Shown here in pieces: positions 45,686 through 57,989 of a stretch of 64,000 nucleotides of DNA; position 1 is the first letter of the stretch; each line of letters opens with the position of its first letter. Source of the stretch: Varanus komodoensis (taxonomy: Eukaryota > Chordata > Lepidosauria > Squamata > Varanidae); assembly GCF_004798865.1 (NCBI RefSeq), contig NW_025336480.1:19968604-20032603 (forward strand), read 5' to 3'. The translations under genes and the position numbers were made by a program. A model generated the notes under the pieces. It ran no database searches. It was not told the origin of the DNA and was given only the letters and a program-made list of their open reading frames with translations.

Positions 45686-46934
45686 TAATTTTCCTATTGC
45701 GTCAACTTCTACCGAAAATAAAATGCTTCTATTTAAATTGTGCAGCATGGGTTTCTCCAGGCAGTTAAAACAATTGGGAAATGTATGGATGAGGCAATAT
45801 AAGACTATGAAGAAATCAAAGGCACTGTGTTGGTCATTATTAGAGTAGCTCAAATGAAATCATGATGGACTTCAAAGTCTGAATCCACCCTTTCCCTCTG
45901 TATGACTCTCTAACAGAGGTCAGAAGCACATTTAAACACATACATTTAATTGTTTGGATAGCAGATATTCAGAGAGGGTCTGTACAGGCTACATTTCCTT
46001 TCTGTAAACATCAGTGATGCTGAATTGGGGAAGTGGAAGATACCCACACACACACAGAGTACTGTATTTTTCCCTCCCATTCTTAGTGGTTGAAACATTG
46101 CGAATATATCATATAAACATGCGACAAAATATAAAGACAAGCAGGGGGAAAAACTGGCAGCAAAAATTAAAACCATTGCAACATCCTAATATGGGTAATA
46201 GCTGTAGCTTGTGGTGCCAGCATTGTTTGCAGTAAAGCAGCAGCTTCACTGCAGGCTGAATGATTTGGCTCCAAGTTTCTATCAAAAGGGGCTTGGGAGT
46301 AATGGTTTTAAAGTCAATGTCACCAGATGAGCTGGGCTGGGGTGGGAAGGAATCTGGGTGAATATTTTAAATTATATTCCTAGCATGGCTGGAATAAAAG
46401 AGCAACAGTGAAATCTCAGGCATGTCTACACAGAAATAAATTCCCGAGTACTTCCACGTAAGACTGTGCTGTAAATAAATATAAAACAGGTTAAGGCTGA
46501 ATAATTGTGTATGTATCCATCCATTCACATCCAGGTTTAAACACTATTAAAACCTGGACTTCTCACTAGGCTTTAAAAAAGTAATTAAGGAAACAATCAT
46601 GCAAATAGGCACGCTCTTACAATTCCCAGCATTCTCCAGAGAGCCATGGTGGGATGTTGTTAATAATAAGGGACTGGTCTTCATATACATTCAAAGGCTC
46701 CATCTGTATTTTTTTCTGTAGAATATTACTTTTCGAATGATTTTTCCATTTTTTCTGTCTTGGATTTTTTTAAAAAATATGCACAAATCAGTAGTGATCT
46801 AGTAGTAGTAATAATAATAGTGGCAGTGGCGGTGGTGGCAGCTTCAGAAATGGTTTCTGAGAGCTGGTCATGCCATGCTACGCTTTGTGGGTTTAATACC
46901 CCAAACCAGAATGAATAGTATGCTATGATGTATC

Positions 46935-47375
46935 ATATTACAGTGGTAGGAGACCTTAGGCCATGGGGCTAAAGCCTGCCCTCTAGGGGGTCAAACCAGG
47001 TGCTCAGATGTGATGAGCTAGGTCTCCTTTCCTTTGTACATTCAGAGCCACAGGCATTTCAAAACATTCTCTATGGGCCAAAGCATTTTCCAGAAGCACA
47101 AACACCCAGAGATTCCCCAGAAGACTGGACCAACCTTCTGCCAGCCACCAATGCATGTGGTTTTCCTCTCATCCTAAGAGGTTGATATGCATCTCCTAAG
47201 GCTTAGTTACTGGCAGGAAGAGCCTTAAGCTCCAATATGCTGGTACTTTTATAGTTTGGCTTCACTCCTTTGACCTTCAGCCCTGCTCACCACTGGAAGG
47301 TGGCCTCCAAGAACTTCACCAAAATTGAATTCAGCACCCAGGCTAAAAGAGGTTCTGTACTGCTGCCTGATTACC
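46935..47375. repeat. Dispersed repeat shared with 53500-53810
   Basis: It starts ctgccctctagggggtcaaa and later reads atatgctggtacttttatag, ttcactcctttgaccttcag, aaaattgaattcagcaccca and gctaaaagaggttctgtact. The same order recurs at 53500-53810 (agccctctagggttttctaa; aatatactggtgatttttgt; ctctcttcagctttaccctt; gactaaaacaagttccccca). Divergence is high. Family not named. Confidence 0.5.
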
Positions 47376-48144
47376 AGAGTAAAGTTGCTGTACAAACCCA
47401 TTGACAGAACTGCTACCATATTCTCATATAGCATATGCATGCATAGTTACACAAAACACTTAGCTGACATACAGGCATGAGATGAGGTGAGGGCCCTTAG
47501 GATGAATGGCTTTGAAATGATAAAGACAAACACATGCAGACTAGGCCTAGAAACAGCTAAATGGGACTTTGGAGGCTGTGTCTAAGTAACAGGTATTAGG
47601 GGATAAACCATGGAGAAGGGCTGTCACCTTCATGCCTTATTTATGAGTTCCTGAATCCTTTGGCAATTCATTGCGAGAAACAAAATGCTAGCGCTTATGT
47701 TCTAATGTACTGACAAATGTATAGCTCAACAATTCCAGGAAGCAGATAATGATCTCTTCCGTTCGAGGACACAACATTCACAGTCAAATGTGCGCAAGCC
47801 AGCTGCTATGCCCAAGTGGACTGATGGCATGTGTCACCACAGAGCTTCATATTATACATCTCTCTGCTGCGCATACAGTATAAGATCATGTTAGCATGAC
47901 ATTAAATTACAGCACTTTGTTCTGCATACCTCTTTGTCTATTCCACCATTTCAGTGTCGTACCCAGTTCCCAAACCAGAAGGCAAGCATTTTGCCTCAGA
48001 ACTTAGTCGGCAGATTAACTGCAGGCTCATTCTAGTGACTTCTACACATACGTCCTTGGTTGTTTTTTCCTATGGGGATTTAATATGCATTTGGAGCCTC
48101 TCCATACATTGGACCCTGACAATGAGAGAGCAAACCTACCCAGA

Positions 48145-48350
48145 GCGCCAGCATGGCATAAAGGTTAGGGTGCTGGCCTTCGACTTGGGAGACCCAGGTC
48201 CTAGTCCCCACCAGGTAACTTTGGGCCAGTCACTGGCAGTCCGCTTAACCAATTCATAGGGTTGTTGTGAGGATAAAATGGAGGGAGATGATGAAAGCTG
48301 CTTTAGTTTCCTTGCAAGGGGGGAAAGGTGGGAAGTAAATGTAATAATAA
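48145..48350 (+). repeat. MIR-like tRNA-derived SINE
   Basis: gcatggcataaaggttaggg and ggtcctagtccccaccaggt (A- and B-box-like), then aactttgggccagtcactgg, tagggttgttgtgaggataa and aagctgctttagtttccttg with an aataataaat tail. Same family as 43664. Confidence 0.8.
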
Positions 48351-48425
48351 ATATCTGTTCAGAAGTAAGCTGGGTTCAATGGGACTTATTCCCAGATAAG
48401 CAAGCATAGGATTGAGCTTGCAGGT
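48351..48425. repeat. Common squamate 'agtaagctgggttcaatggg' repeat
   Basis: tcagaagtaagctgggttca, atgggacttattcccagata and aagcaagcataggattgagc belong to a short dispersed repeat. A decayed relative is at 45085-45170 (gagtaagccccatttactt, gagtaaatatgcacagac). Confidence 0.5.
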
Positions 48426-49258
48426 TCTGGAATGGCCTCAGAGCAACTGAGCTTGTGATTTTAGTCTTTGAAAACAATCTCTAATGTCATTTAATTCAAT
48501 GAAATAGAGTTTGCATGTACTCAGTGTGAATATTCCAATAAATCATTTTAAAACATTTCAAAGCATTATATTGTCCTTGATTATTTGTCTACTGTATTTT
48601 GTTTCTAGCAGTTTGTCCAGGATACCTGGAATTAACAAGGGGACAACAATTGCCTACAGCAATGAAGTGTGTTAGGTATTCAAAACATGTTGGCTTGATG
48701 TCTCATTTTAATTCTAAACCTATGTTCAAAGCCTGCTTTCTTGATCAAGAAGTCTCTAACAAGTTTAACATTTAACCTTGCTACAAGACATTGATTACAC
48801 AGTTATGTATTCATCGGTCCTATTGATTAAAAACAAGTATAGCCAGAAGCATGGATTGTCCATGAGCACAGTCATTCCTTTTTTACAATCATTAAAATGG
48901 GTTGAATCCAGGGTTGTTGTTTTGCTGACTGAAATAATTCTGTCAGTGGAACTGGGTGTGGAATGGTTCTCTTCCCAGCTGCAGCCCTCTGCGTGCGCCG
49001 GATCTGTTCCAGAGGACTAGGAAAGCCTCAGAAGGAGATTTTTGGCTGGTAGAGATGGATGTGTGGGTGGAGGAGAGAGGGAAAAAGCTCCAGCATTGGA
49101 CTCAACTTAGACAAATTATTTTAAAAAGTTACTATTTTATGATGAGCACTGAAACAGAAGAGCTCTGGGCCTTGACCGAGCCTTTAAAAACAAACACAAT
49201 TTGTATACAAGTGGGAAGTTGCGCAATGTCGAGAGCATGATCAGAAGTGTGTGATGTA

Positions 49259-49648
49259 CAGTGGTACCTCGGCTCACAAACTTAATCCATTCCATGACTC
49301 TGGTTGTGACCTGAATTGGTCACGAGCCAAGTCAAATTGCCCCATATGGTTCAATGTAAATAAGGTTAATCCATTCTGTAAATATTTTTTTAATCACAGA
49401 AATTTGAAACAAAGTAACAAAGAACAACAAAGTACAGTACAGTAGAGAACACTAACCTAGGTGGGAGGGAGGAGGTTATTGTTTGGAGGGAGAGTCCAAA
49501 TGATAATTGTGCAATAGCGGCAACACGGTTGTGATCGTGGTTGTCACCCAATGCGGAGTTCACGAACTGAGGCAAATTTTTTCTGAAATTTCTGTTCACG
49601 ACCCGATTTGGTTGTGAACTGAGGCACTTGTGTGCTGAGGTACCACTG
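49259..49648 (+). mobile_element. Mariner/Tigger-like MITE, 390 bp, intact termini
   Basis: TA (49257-49258, 49649-49650) flanks inverted termini: cagtggtacctcggctcaca on the left, and the reverse complement of the right end, cagtggtacctcagcacaca. It is the short form of the element at 35531-36345, which matches it in reverse orientation over both arms but carries an extra GC-rich block. It has no transposase. Confidence 0.85.
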
Positions 49649-49769
49649 TAATAGGAAAACACAACTGTTTGGAACAATGGTATCTGTTGTCCCAGTGTCC
49701 ATTGAAATGAATGAGTAATGTGTAAGAATAAAGTGAAGCTTGAAGGGAAAGATTTTCTTTTCAATGGTG

Positions 49770-51880
49770 ATCGAGGAAAGTAACCCAGTGTTTCCAGTAA
49801 GACTTAAGCATGCTTCACTGTGCTAGAATTACACTCCATAAAAAGTGGCTCTTGCTATGAACATCACAGAGAGCTGGTTTCTTGTTATGCAACATATCTA
49901 TTTTGAACGTGAACACAATTAGAAAGTGAAAAGAATAAAAATAATTAATAGGAGAAAGCACAATATTTTCAAGCCAACAGGAACACATTGGATTGCTCAA
50001 TGTACTGACTTTATTCAGTAGTAATCTATTGACAGGTTAGCCATGAGCAGGCACATGTTAACAAATTTCTTGTCACACAGGCAACACTGCCTCTTCTGCT
50101 TTGCCATCTCCCAAATAGCAGCTGTGCCAAAGGTCCATATGGAAAAGAGAGGAAGGCAGGGGAACATCTTGCTAGATATTCACTCCTGCTCTAGTAGGTT
50201 ACTTTTGTTGAACAAGTGTGGTGATTTTGAATATGCCCTTGTCAGGTGTGGGCTGGGGGTAGTGGGGGTAGAAACGTTTTTCTTTTAAGTTACTTGAGAA
50301 ATTTACATATTTCTGCATACATCAGGCATTTCCCAAGCATTCCCCAAAGTACCACCCTATTTTTGGGTAGCTTCACTTCATCTACAAAATGATGCCACTG
50401 CACCACACCCATTGGTTATTAGAATGCCCAAGCTTTTTTTGCAAAGAGAAGAGAGGGGTTTCCATTCTTTGCCTCAATTTCCCCCTAGATTTGCAAGCAC
50501 TTCAAGGCATGATAGAGATGTTTGCAACTATAGATAGCATTGCACAAAGGAGATACTGTTTTTCTCTCTTTCATCACACTAGCATTTGGGGTTCCTCAAT
50601 CCATGTGCTTCATAGGCTTGAAAGATAAAAATGAAATGCCAAATAACCAAAGACATGGAGGGAAACATCCTATGACTCCTCCTCCAAGGTTGCCTTTTTC
50701 ATCTCTGAAAGGGAAAAGGGGGGCATTCTGTTGGGTGGGGAAAGAAGGCCAGAGAGAGCCAGAAGTTAGCTTTCCTTCCTCCCCATCTCAAGTGTCATTG
50801 ATCAATAGGATAAAAAGCTCACCTAGTGAAATATGCCCACCTTTGAGGATGGGCCAGCAAAAATTTCTTCCACTGCCGCTCTTGCTGTGCACGGGATGCT
50901 GGGAAGCCACCAGGTTTCGGGGTTTCCAGTCGCTGAGGGCACAACTGGTAGGGTTGTACCCTTAGAGATAAACCTAGTTGTCCATAGTAGCAAATTGGGG
51001 CAGATCTGTTCACACAGGAATAAAGCAACTATTTGCTCATTGTGGACTGTTACAAGGGGCAATGAGCAATACAAGGCCACGTACTGCAGTCAATTCTACA
51101 GATTCATTTCTAGTAAGAAATGGAATGAGCAATGAAACTTTATATGATAAGCACCCATCATTCGCATCAGCAGAATTTGCAACATTACTCAAAGAGTGGG
51201 TCTTACCTTAAATGTACATCCATGGGCCTATATTACCCACAAGCGGGCTCCTGGAGAAGTAGGTAGAGTTTAGGAAAAGCATGTTGAAAAATAAAAAGAT
51301 GTACTTAAGTTTGATGTACTTAATGTCCTTGATGTACTTAAGTTTGCTATATTACTGGAAAACACCAATAGTGGGTGATTCATCTCCTAGCCATCTGTTA
51401 ATTAGCTGAAAGGTTAATGAGCTGAAATCCATTCTTCCAACTAGAACTAGACAACTAGCAACTATCCAAGTGGGGGATGAGTTCCAAAGGAAAAACATAA
51501 TACAATTATGCCTCAGAAAGGAACTTCAGTATGACAGAGATACGACATTGCCAAATATCCAGTGAAAGGATATGTTGTAATGGTTCAGCAGCAAAGCAGA
51601 CATTGGGCAGCCACAGTATTATCAGATGCTACAAAAATGCCACATTCATGCAGATGGAAAAAGAGTACAGATGAGATATACAACAGTTGAAATATACGGG
51701 ATGAGAAGTTACTAGAACATGTTATACATGCCAACAACCCTTGTGCCAACAATCCACACACTGCACCAACGGTAAGCGGTAAGTGGGCAAGAGAAGCTTC
51801 ATCTGTATTTGCAGCCATTCCCCTCACCGTCTCAGCTCCACCTCAGATGATCAGGCATTCTCATAGGAGCATGAACCCGA
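49770..51880. other. Noncoding DNA, no firm gene
   Basis: Frames of 100-141 codons occur near 50540-51135 on both strands but overlap each other, have no known domain and no splice support. Nothing else recognised. Confidence 0.35.
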
Positions 51881-51884
51881 CTGT

Positions 51885-51993
51885 AAACTGGGCATGTGAG
51901 GGATCTAGGTTTCACCGTGGGATCCTGTGGGCGACTTGTTGGGCTAGACAGACCCCGTGGTCTGATCCAGCATGGCTCTTCTTAAGTTCTAAT
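51885..51993 (+). mobile_element. CR1-type LINE 3' end fragment
   Basis: gatcctgtgggcgacttgtt, gggctagacagaccccgtgg, tctgatccagcatggctctt and cttaagttcta form the standard 3' terminus of a CR1 subfamily (…ggtctgatccagcagggctcttcttatgttct). Confidence 0.75.
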
Positions 51994-51999
51994 GCAAGA

Positions 52000-53490
52000 T
52001 GCAACATATGTCAACCGAACTATGGATGAGCAAGATGCTCAGGGAAACAGAATCTATGTCAGATGAAGCAAATATGGTTTGAGCAAGCAGTACACTTGAC
52101 AACCAAAGCAAAAGAGTTGGAAACACTGTGTACCAATATTGGAAAAGAAGTTACATTGTACTGTTATAGTCTGATTAAAAAGAGGTCTGTGTAAAATATA
52201 GAACAAGCCTAGACTATATTGGTGTAGGCTTTCCTGGCACTCACCACACAGGGCAGTAGCCTGGAAATCTGGGCTGGTTCCTGGCATCACTTTACACGTT
52301 GGATAAGCTATTTTGCACCAAGCTATTTCACTAGCATTTCGCTGTGAAAGAGGCCAGAAAAAAGCTGCAGCAGCTCATGGTATTTATATAGAACGTCTAG
52401 TCGCTATATAAGGCTCTTCCAGGCATCCTATTCCCTGCGTATTATACTGACAAACGGAAGGCATCTGGATTCACGGCTCAGTATGATGCGATCCGAGTGC
52501 AAAGCACTGTGGTCTGTACTAATGTTACAGGTTAGATCTCACTTTTAGCACCTGTGGTTCCTGGTTTTAGTCTTGGGTATTGTATTGTGCTTTGTAGACA
52601 AGGTAATTATCTCTTTCAGTATGTGAATTAATTCCCAAGTTGTACCAGCTTTTCTGTTACCAAGATATTAAAAAAAGTTAAAATTTAGCAACCTAGAAAG
52701 GAGCGTTTGTTTTACTGACATGCCTCAGATGGTATCATGCGAGGTTATATTTCAAACAAGTGCTCAGGCACATAATTGCATTATTTATGGCAGCAGGTAA
52801 CTGATCTTAAAGCAGAAGGCAAAGATATGGACATAGTACAGTTACTCTGCTGTTAGAATGCATGGACAGAGGAAAACAGGACAATGTTAAATTATGCCTA
52901 CTGAAATGCTGAATACATTTGTTTGAAGTAGTTTTCCTCAAGATTTTCTTTCTATGATGTAGGAAATGTAGGTTAGGGCCTCTTTGTCTCTTCGGTATCC
53001 CTTAAAACAGTTTGTATTTCTGTGTGCAGGTGTGTATTATCCACTCACTTCTTTCACAGATGAATTTTTATCACCCTTCAGAACTTTACTGCTATTTATA
53101 AAAGATAAACTCAGCTGTGGAGATTTGTTTTTAAATGGTAGATTTGTTAGGTAGCAGAGGGACAACAGTCAATCAGACCTTGCTTTGACTCTTGGATTTT
53201 GCACAGTGGGAGATCTGGAGAAAGGTTCGTGCCAGCCTGCTCACATGATTCCCTTCATGCAGGATGAAGGAAACAACTGACCCCATAGCCTTGAGGTTTT
53301 GTTGCACAGAAAGAGGGATTGTAGATTTTAGTGTAAACAACAAATAAATAAATAAAGCACACATGGTATCCTCCTGGCCCTTCAAGTCTGCAAGTTCTAA
53401 GATCCAATGAGGAGAGTTACCCTCATTGGAGTTGTTAATCTGGTGAAGACTGCAATGGAGGACTGGCAAGAGAGCACAAAAACTTGAGTC
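52000..53490. other. Noncoding DNA, nothing recognised
   Basis: No exon or named repeat found. A promoter-like gctatataaggctcttccag at 52401-52420 has no gene beside it. Confidence 0.35.
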
Positions 53491-53499
53491 TTGTGTCTT

Positions 53500-53810
53500 A
53501 ACTAGGGGTGTGCAACCAGCCCTCTAGGGTTTTCTAAAAGACCCTTCTCCTGTTTCTGCCCCTTCTCCCAACAATGGACTGTTGATGGTTCCTGGGCTTT
53601 TGTGCAGCTTTTCCAGTTCTGAAGGGATGAGTTCCCTCTTCCAAGGCCTAATTGCTAGTTTAAATCTACAATATACTGGTGATTTTTGTATTTTTTTGAC
53701 TCTGCTCTCTTCAGCTTTACCCTTGCCTGGTACTGGAATGTCATCCCTAGAGCTTGTCCAAACTTAAATTTGGCCCTTAGACTAAAACAAGTTCCCCCAC
53801 TTCTCATCAG
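53500..53810. repeat. Dispersed repeat shared with 46935-47375
   Basis: See the copy at 46935; order of blocks is the same and orientation is the same. It starts aggggtgtgcaaccagccct. Confidence 0.5.
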
Positions 53811-54884
53811 GTAATCTGACAGAAAGAAAGGGATACTAAGTATACTTGTCCAAATTAAAGCAATGGGACTTATGCATGAATAAGCATATTTAACATATTG
53901 TTGTTGGGTTGCCATCCTGAGCAAACTATCAGAAGAATGCTCAGTTAGAAACCTCCCTTCAAATAAGTGGTCTTTGGGTTGGGGTCTACAGAACCTCATG
54001 TTCAAAACCAAACTTTTGAAGTTTAGTAGAGGCAAAGTTTATTGAGTGAATAAACTGCATAACCATCTGATGTGTTGCTCTCATGAGCAAAATCTGCCCT
54101 GCAGAACAGAACAATCTGGAATGAGTCAACAGCTTAATTGTTCTTTTTAAATACAAATATATGCTTCCATGGAACCAATTGTTCTGAAATAGAGCTAACA
54201 CGACCACAATAACACAATATGAAAATTAAAGAACTTAAAGAAAACTGTCAGAGCTTGCCATGTTCAAGGGATGTGAGATCTTCCCTTAGTTTATGATTGC
54301 AAACTTTTGACCTTTAGAATTGAACTAACACCATACCTCTTTACATTTCTCCAGATGCCCTTAACAGATCTTTCCTAGTGAAACGTTATGCACACAATTC
54401 CAAATTTATCTCCAAAAATCTCTCCTCTAAAACCATACGAAAGCATACCCATCAAATGCATGCAGGTTACTGTTGGCATCCTTCTCTTGCTAAGGTTTTA
54501 GGCCCTCCATTCTCCCTTCACACTTTGTCATCTTTTGTGAGTGATAAACATTCAAGAGTGGCACTGAGAAAGATTTTCTTAGCCTTCATTGTTTAGTTGC
54601 AGCCCAATACACTAGATGACTGCAAAGCCTCCACTACTTCCTTTGAATGAAAAAATGCTTCTCCATTCTGGTCCCGCATGCCCAGTGGCAATAAAGCCAT
54701 ATATCTCTAGTCACATGTGGGGTGACTAAATAAAAAGGACAACCAGGGCTCTGTGACCTTGATATTTGCGTAGAAGGGAATCTTTGGGAAAGTAAAAGCT
54801 CTGAGAAAACCCATCTTTGGTTGTTGGTAAGGTGGATCAGCAATGTCCTTTAGTAAGTAGGGTAGCAGGAGACAACCTGCTGCC

Positions 54885-54948
54885 AATGTGCAGGATTATG
54901 GGAGTTGTACTCCCAAGCATCTGGAGGCCACTAGGTTGTCCTCCTCTG
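54885..54948. repeat. Palindromic MITE, 'tgggagttgtactccca' core
   Basis: ggattatgggagttgtactc and ccaagcatctggaggccact are part of the family at 1074 and 16370; only one arm remains. Confidence 0.5.
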
Positions 54949-54964
54949 AAGTGTGACAGCCAGC

Positions 54965-55212
54965 AAGTGTCAGTGTGGTGCAGTGTTTAGAATGTTTGAC
55001 TGGGGATGTGAGAGCTCCAGGTTCTAGTTCCCGCTCAGCCATGGAGCTCACTGAGTGACTTTGAATCAGCTAAAGACTCTCAGCCTAATCTACCTCACAG
55101 GGTTGTTATTGAGAGGATAACACTGAGAGGAGGAGGACAAGGAGAGCCTTGTAAGCCATGCCAGGATTTTTCCAAATGGAAAAGGCAGGGTATAAAGGTA
55201 TAATAGTAGCAG
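54965..55212 (+). repeat. MIR-like tRNA-derived SINE
   Basis: gtgtggtgcagtgtttagaa and ggttctagttcccgctcagc (A- and B-box-like), agctcactgagtgactttga, cacagggttgttattgagag, gtaagccatgccaggatttt and a final tataaaggtataatagtagc. Third copy of the family at 43664. The CR1 element follows directly. Confidence 0.8.
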
Positions 55213-57985
55213 TGGTAAAAGGTTCTGCTGTCCAGCACAGTATGCAGGGCACCACAAAAAGGAATTTCGATGTCTACATACCAATGCCCAGAGTATGGGA
55301 AACAAACAGCATGAAGTTGTGCTCACAGTACATGAGGGCAATTACAATCTTATAGGAATAACTGAAACGCATGACTGGAACTCTACAATTGATAGATACA
55401 ACCTGTTTAAGAAAAACAGATGGGAGAAAAAGGGAGGTGGAGTCACATTATACGTAAGAGACACACATATCTGCACAGAAATATAAGAAGAGGAACTTAG
55501 CAGCTCCACTGAAAGCACTTGGCTTTATTTAAAGAGGGCAAAGTACTTAAACAAGCATAGTTATTGGCATTTATTACTGACCACCCAGTCAAAAAGAGAA
55601 CAAGGGTACAACCTTCATAAAGCAACTTGACAGAGTTTCCAAGAAGAATGAAGTAGTCATCATGAAGACTTCAAGCCAACAACTTCCTCCAGCAGAAGGT
55701 AGAGGAAGGAATGAGAGGAACAGCTATCCTTGATTCATTCCTAACTAACTAACAGGGATGACCTACTTGACCAAACAGCAGCCACGGGAAGCTTGGGGGA
55801 AAGTGACTGTGTGATTCTTGAATTTTCAGTTATAAAGGAGACCAAGGTTAACTGCAGCCAAATACTGGACTTCAAGACAACCAACTTGAACAACACAGAA
55901 CGATAAGCGAGGTACCATGATGACTCATTCGTAAGGAAAAAGGAGTTCAAGAGGGGTGGGAAATCTTGGAAAAGGGAATTCTCTAAGCACAACTACAAGT
56001 AATTCCAACCAGAAAAAAGACAACAAAGAAGAAGCCCATTTGACTCCACAAAAAGTTAAGTAATAGTTAAGTAACAGCCTGAAAGAAAAAAAGAACATGT
56101 ATAGGAGGTGGAAGCAGGGCCAGGCCAGAATATAACAATAGTAAGGAATTGCAGGGGTGGTGTCAGAAAGGTTAAAGCAGGAAATGAACTGAGGCTAGCA
56201 AGGGATGCTAAGAACAATAAGAAAGCCTTCTTCAGATACATCGAAAACAAAAAGACATGTGAAAGAGAAAGGTGTCCACTTAAAGTGGATGGGAAAGTGA
56301 TAGCAGATGACAAGGAAAAGGCAGAGCTGCTCACTTTCTACTTCACCTCAGCCTTTTCCCACAAGAAAATCTACAACCAAGAGAAAGTACAAGCTGAAAG
56401 TGAGAGATGGCAGCCCAAAATTGACAGACAAATTCTCAAGGAATATCTAGATGGAATAAACATGCTCACATCTCCAGGGTCCAATGAACTCCATCCCAGA
56501 GTCATAAAAGAGTTAGCAGAGCAACTCTTGGAACCACTGGCTATTATCTTCAACAAATCTTGGAAAACAGAAGTGTCAGATGACTGGAGAAGGGCTATCA
56601 TTCTCCCTGTCTTCAAAAGGGAGCAAAAAGATGAACCTGGGCACTACAAACCAGTTAGTCTGACAACTCTAACCCTAACCCTGGAAAAATTCTGGGGCAA
56701 ATTATTTTAAAAAATCAGTCTGCAAGCATCTTGAAGAAAATGCAATGATTAATAGAAGTCAATATGGATTTATCAAAAATAAATCCTGTCAGACTAATTT
56801 CATTTCATTTTTTGACTGGATAACTTCCCAGAGGGACAGAGGAAACACTGTGGACATAATCTACCTTGACATTAGCAAAGCTTTTGACGTAGTGCCCCAT
56901 GACATCCTGATAAGCAAAAGTAGACTAGATAGAAAAAACTACTGGGTAGTTCCAAACCTGGCTGCTAAATCAGACACAAAGAGTGCTTATCAGTGGCACC
57001 TTCTCAAACTGGAGGAAGCTATAGTGGGGTGCCATAGGGTTAAGTCCTTGGCTCAGTGATCTTCAACATCTTCAATAATGATTTAGATGAGGAAGTACAA
57101 GGAATGATAATCAAATTTGGAGATGATACAAAACTGGGTGGACTAGTGAACACCCTGGAAAACAGAATGAAGAACCAGAGTGATCTTGATAAGCTTGAAC
57201 ACTGGGCTGAAAGCAACAAAATGAAATTAGGGCAAATGCCAAGTCCTGTGCTTAGGAAAAGGAAACCAAATACATTGGGGAAACCAAATACAAGATGGGG
57301 AATGCATGGCTCAGCAGAACTGAAAAAAAAAGACCTTGGAATTATTGTGGACAACAGGCTAAAGATGAGCCAATAATGCAATGCAACTGCAAAAAAAGAC
57401 AAATGCTATTTTGGGATGCATTAACAGGAGTATTGCAAATCACAAGAAGTGACAGTTTCTCTATACCCGCCACTAGTCAGACCTCATCTAGAATGCTATG
57501 TCCAGTTCTGGGCATCAAGATTTAAGGATGATGCAGAAAAATTAGAAAGGGTCCAGAGGAGGGCAACACAAATGACCCAGGGTTTGGAAACACTGCCCTA
57601 TGAGGAGAGACTGAGAGAACTGGGCATATTCAGCCTTGAGAAGAGAAGACTGAGGGGGGACACGATATCACTCTATAAGTGCCTCAAGGGCTGTCACAAA
57701 GAGGAAGGTCAAGATCTCTTCTTGCTCATACCAGAGTACAGGTCATGGAATAATCAGCTCAAGGTGCAAGAGGCTTGATATCAGGAAAATTTGTCTCACT
57801 GACAGAGCACTATGGCAGTGGAACCAGTTGCCTCAAGAAGTGGTGGACTCTCCCACACTAGAGACATTCATGGCAAAACTGGATAGTCATCTGAGTGGGG
57901 TGGTGTGACTTGGTGTCCTGTAACAGGAAGAGGTTGGACCTGATGGCCTTCTTGGCCTCTTCCAACTCTGCTGCTCTATGAATAC
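55213..57985 (+). mobile_element. CR1 LINE, most of ORF2 and 3' end, decayed
   Basis: Endonuclease: ILIGITETHDWNSTIDRYNL and KKGGGVTLYVRDTHICTE (55330-55486, two frames). RT: AFFRYIENKKTCERERCPLK, LTSPGSNELHPRVIKELAEQ, WRRAIILPVFKREQKDEPGH (56108-56710), then INRSQYGFIKNKSCQTNFIS and IIYLDISKAFDVVPHDIL (box A, aspartates kept, 56745-57059), then IKFGDDTKLGGLV (box C, FADD altered to FGDD, 57056-57376). The C-terminal part (VRPHLECYVQFWASRFKDDA, LERVQRRATQMTQGLETLPY, 57449-57778) leads to the 3' terminus ttggacctgatggccttctt and caactctgctgctctatgaa. At least four frame changes. Degree of decay suggests it is older than the L2 at 27671. Confidence 0.92.
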
Positions 57986-57989
57986 TCAC

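Noticed and set aside
52396-52425. TATA-like promoter (gctatataaggctcttccag)
   Set aside because: No exon or other promoter element beside it; a chance match in AT-rich DNA.
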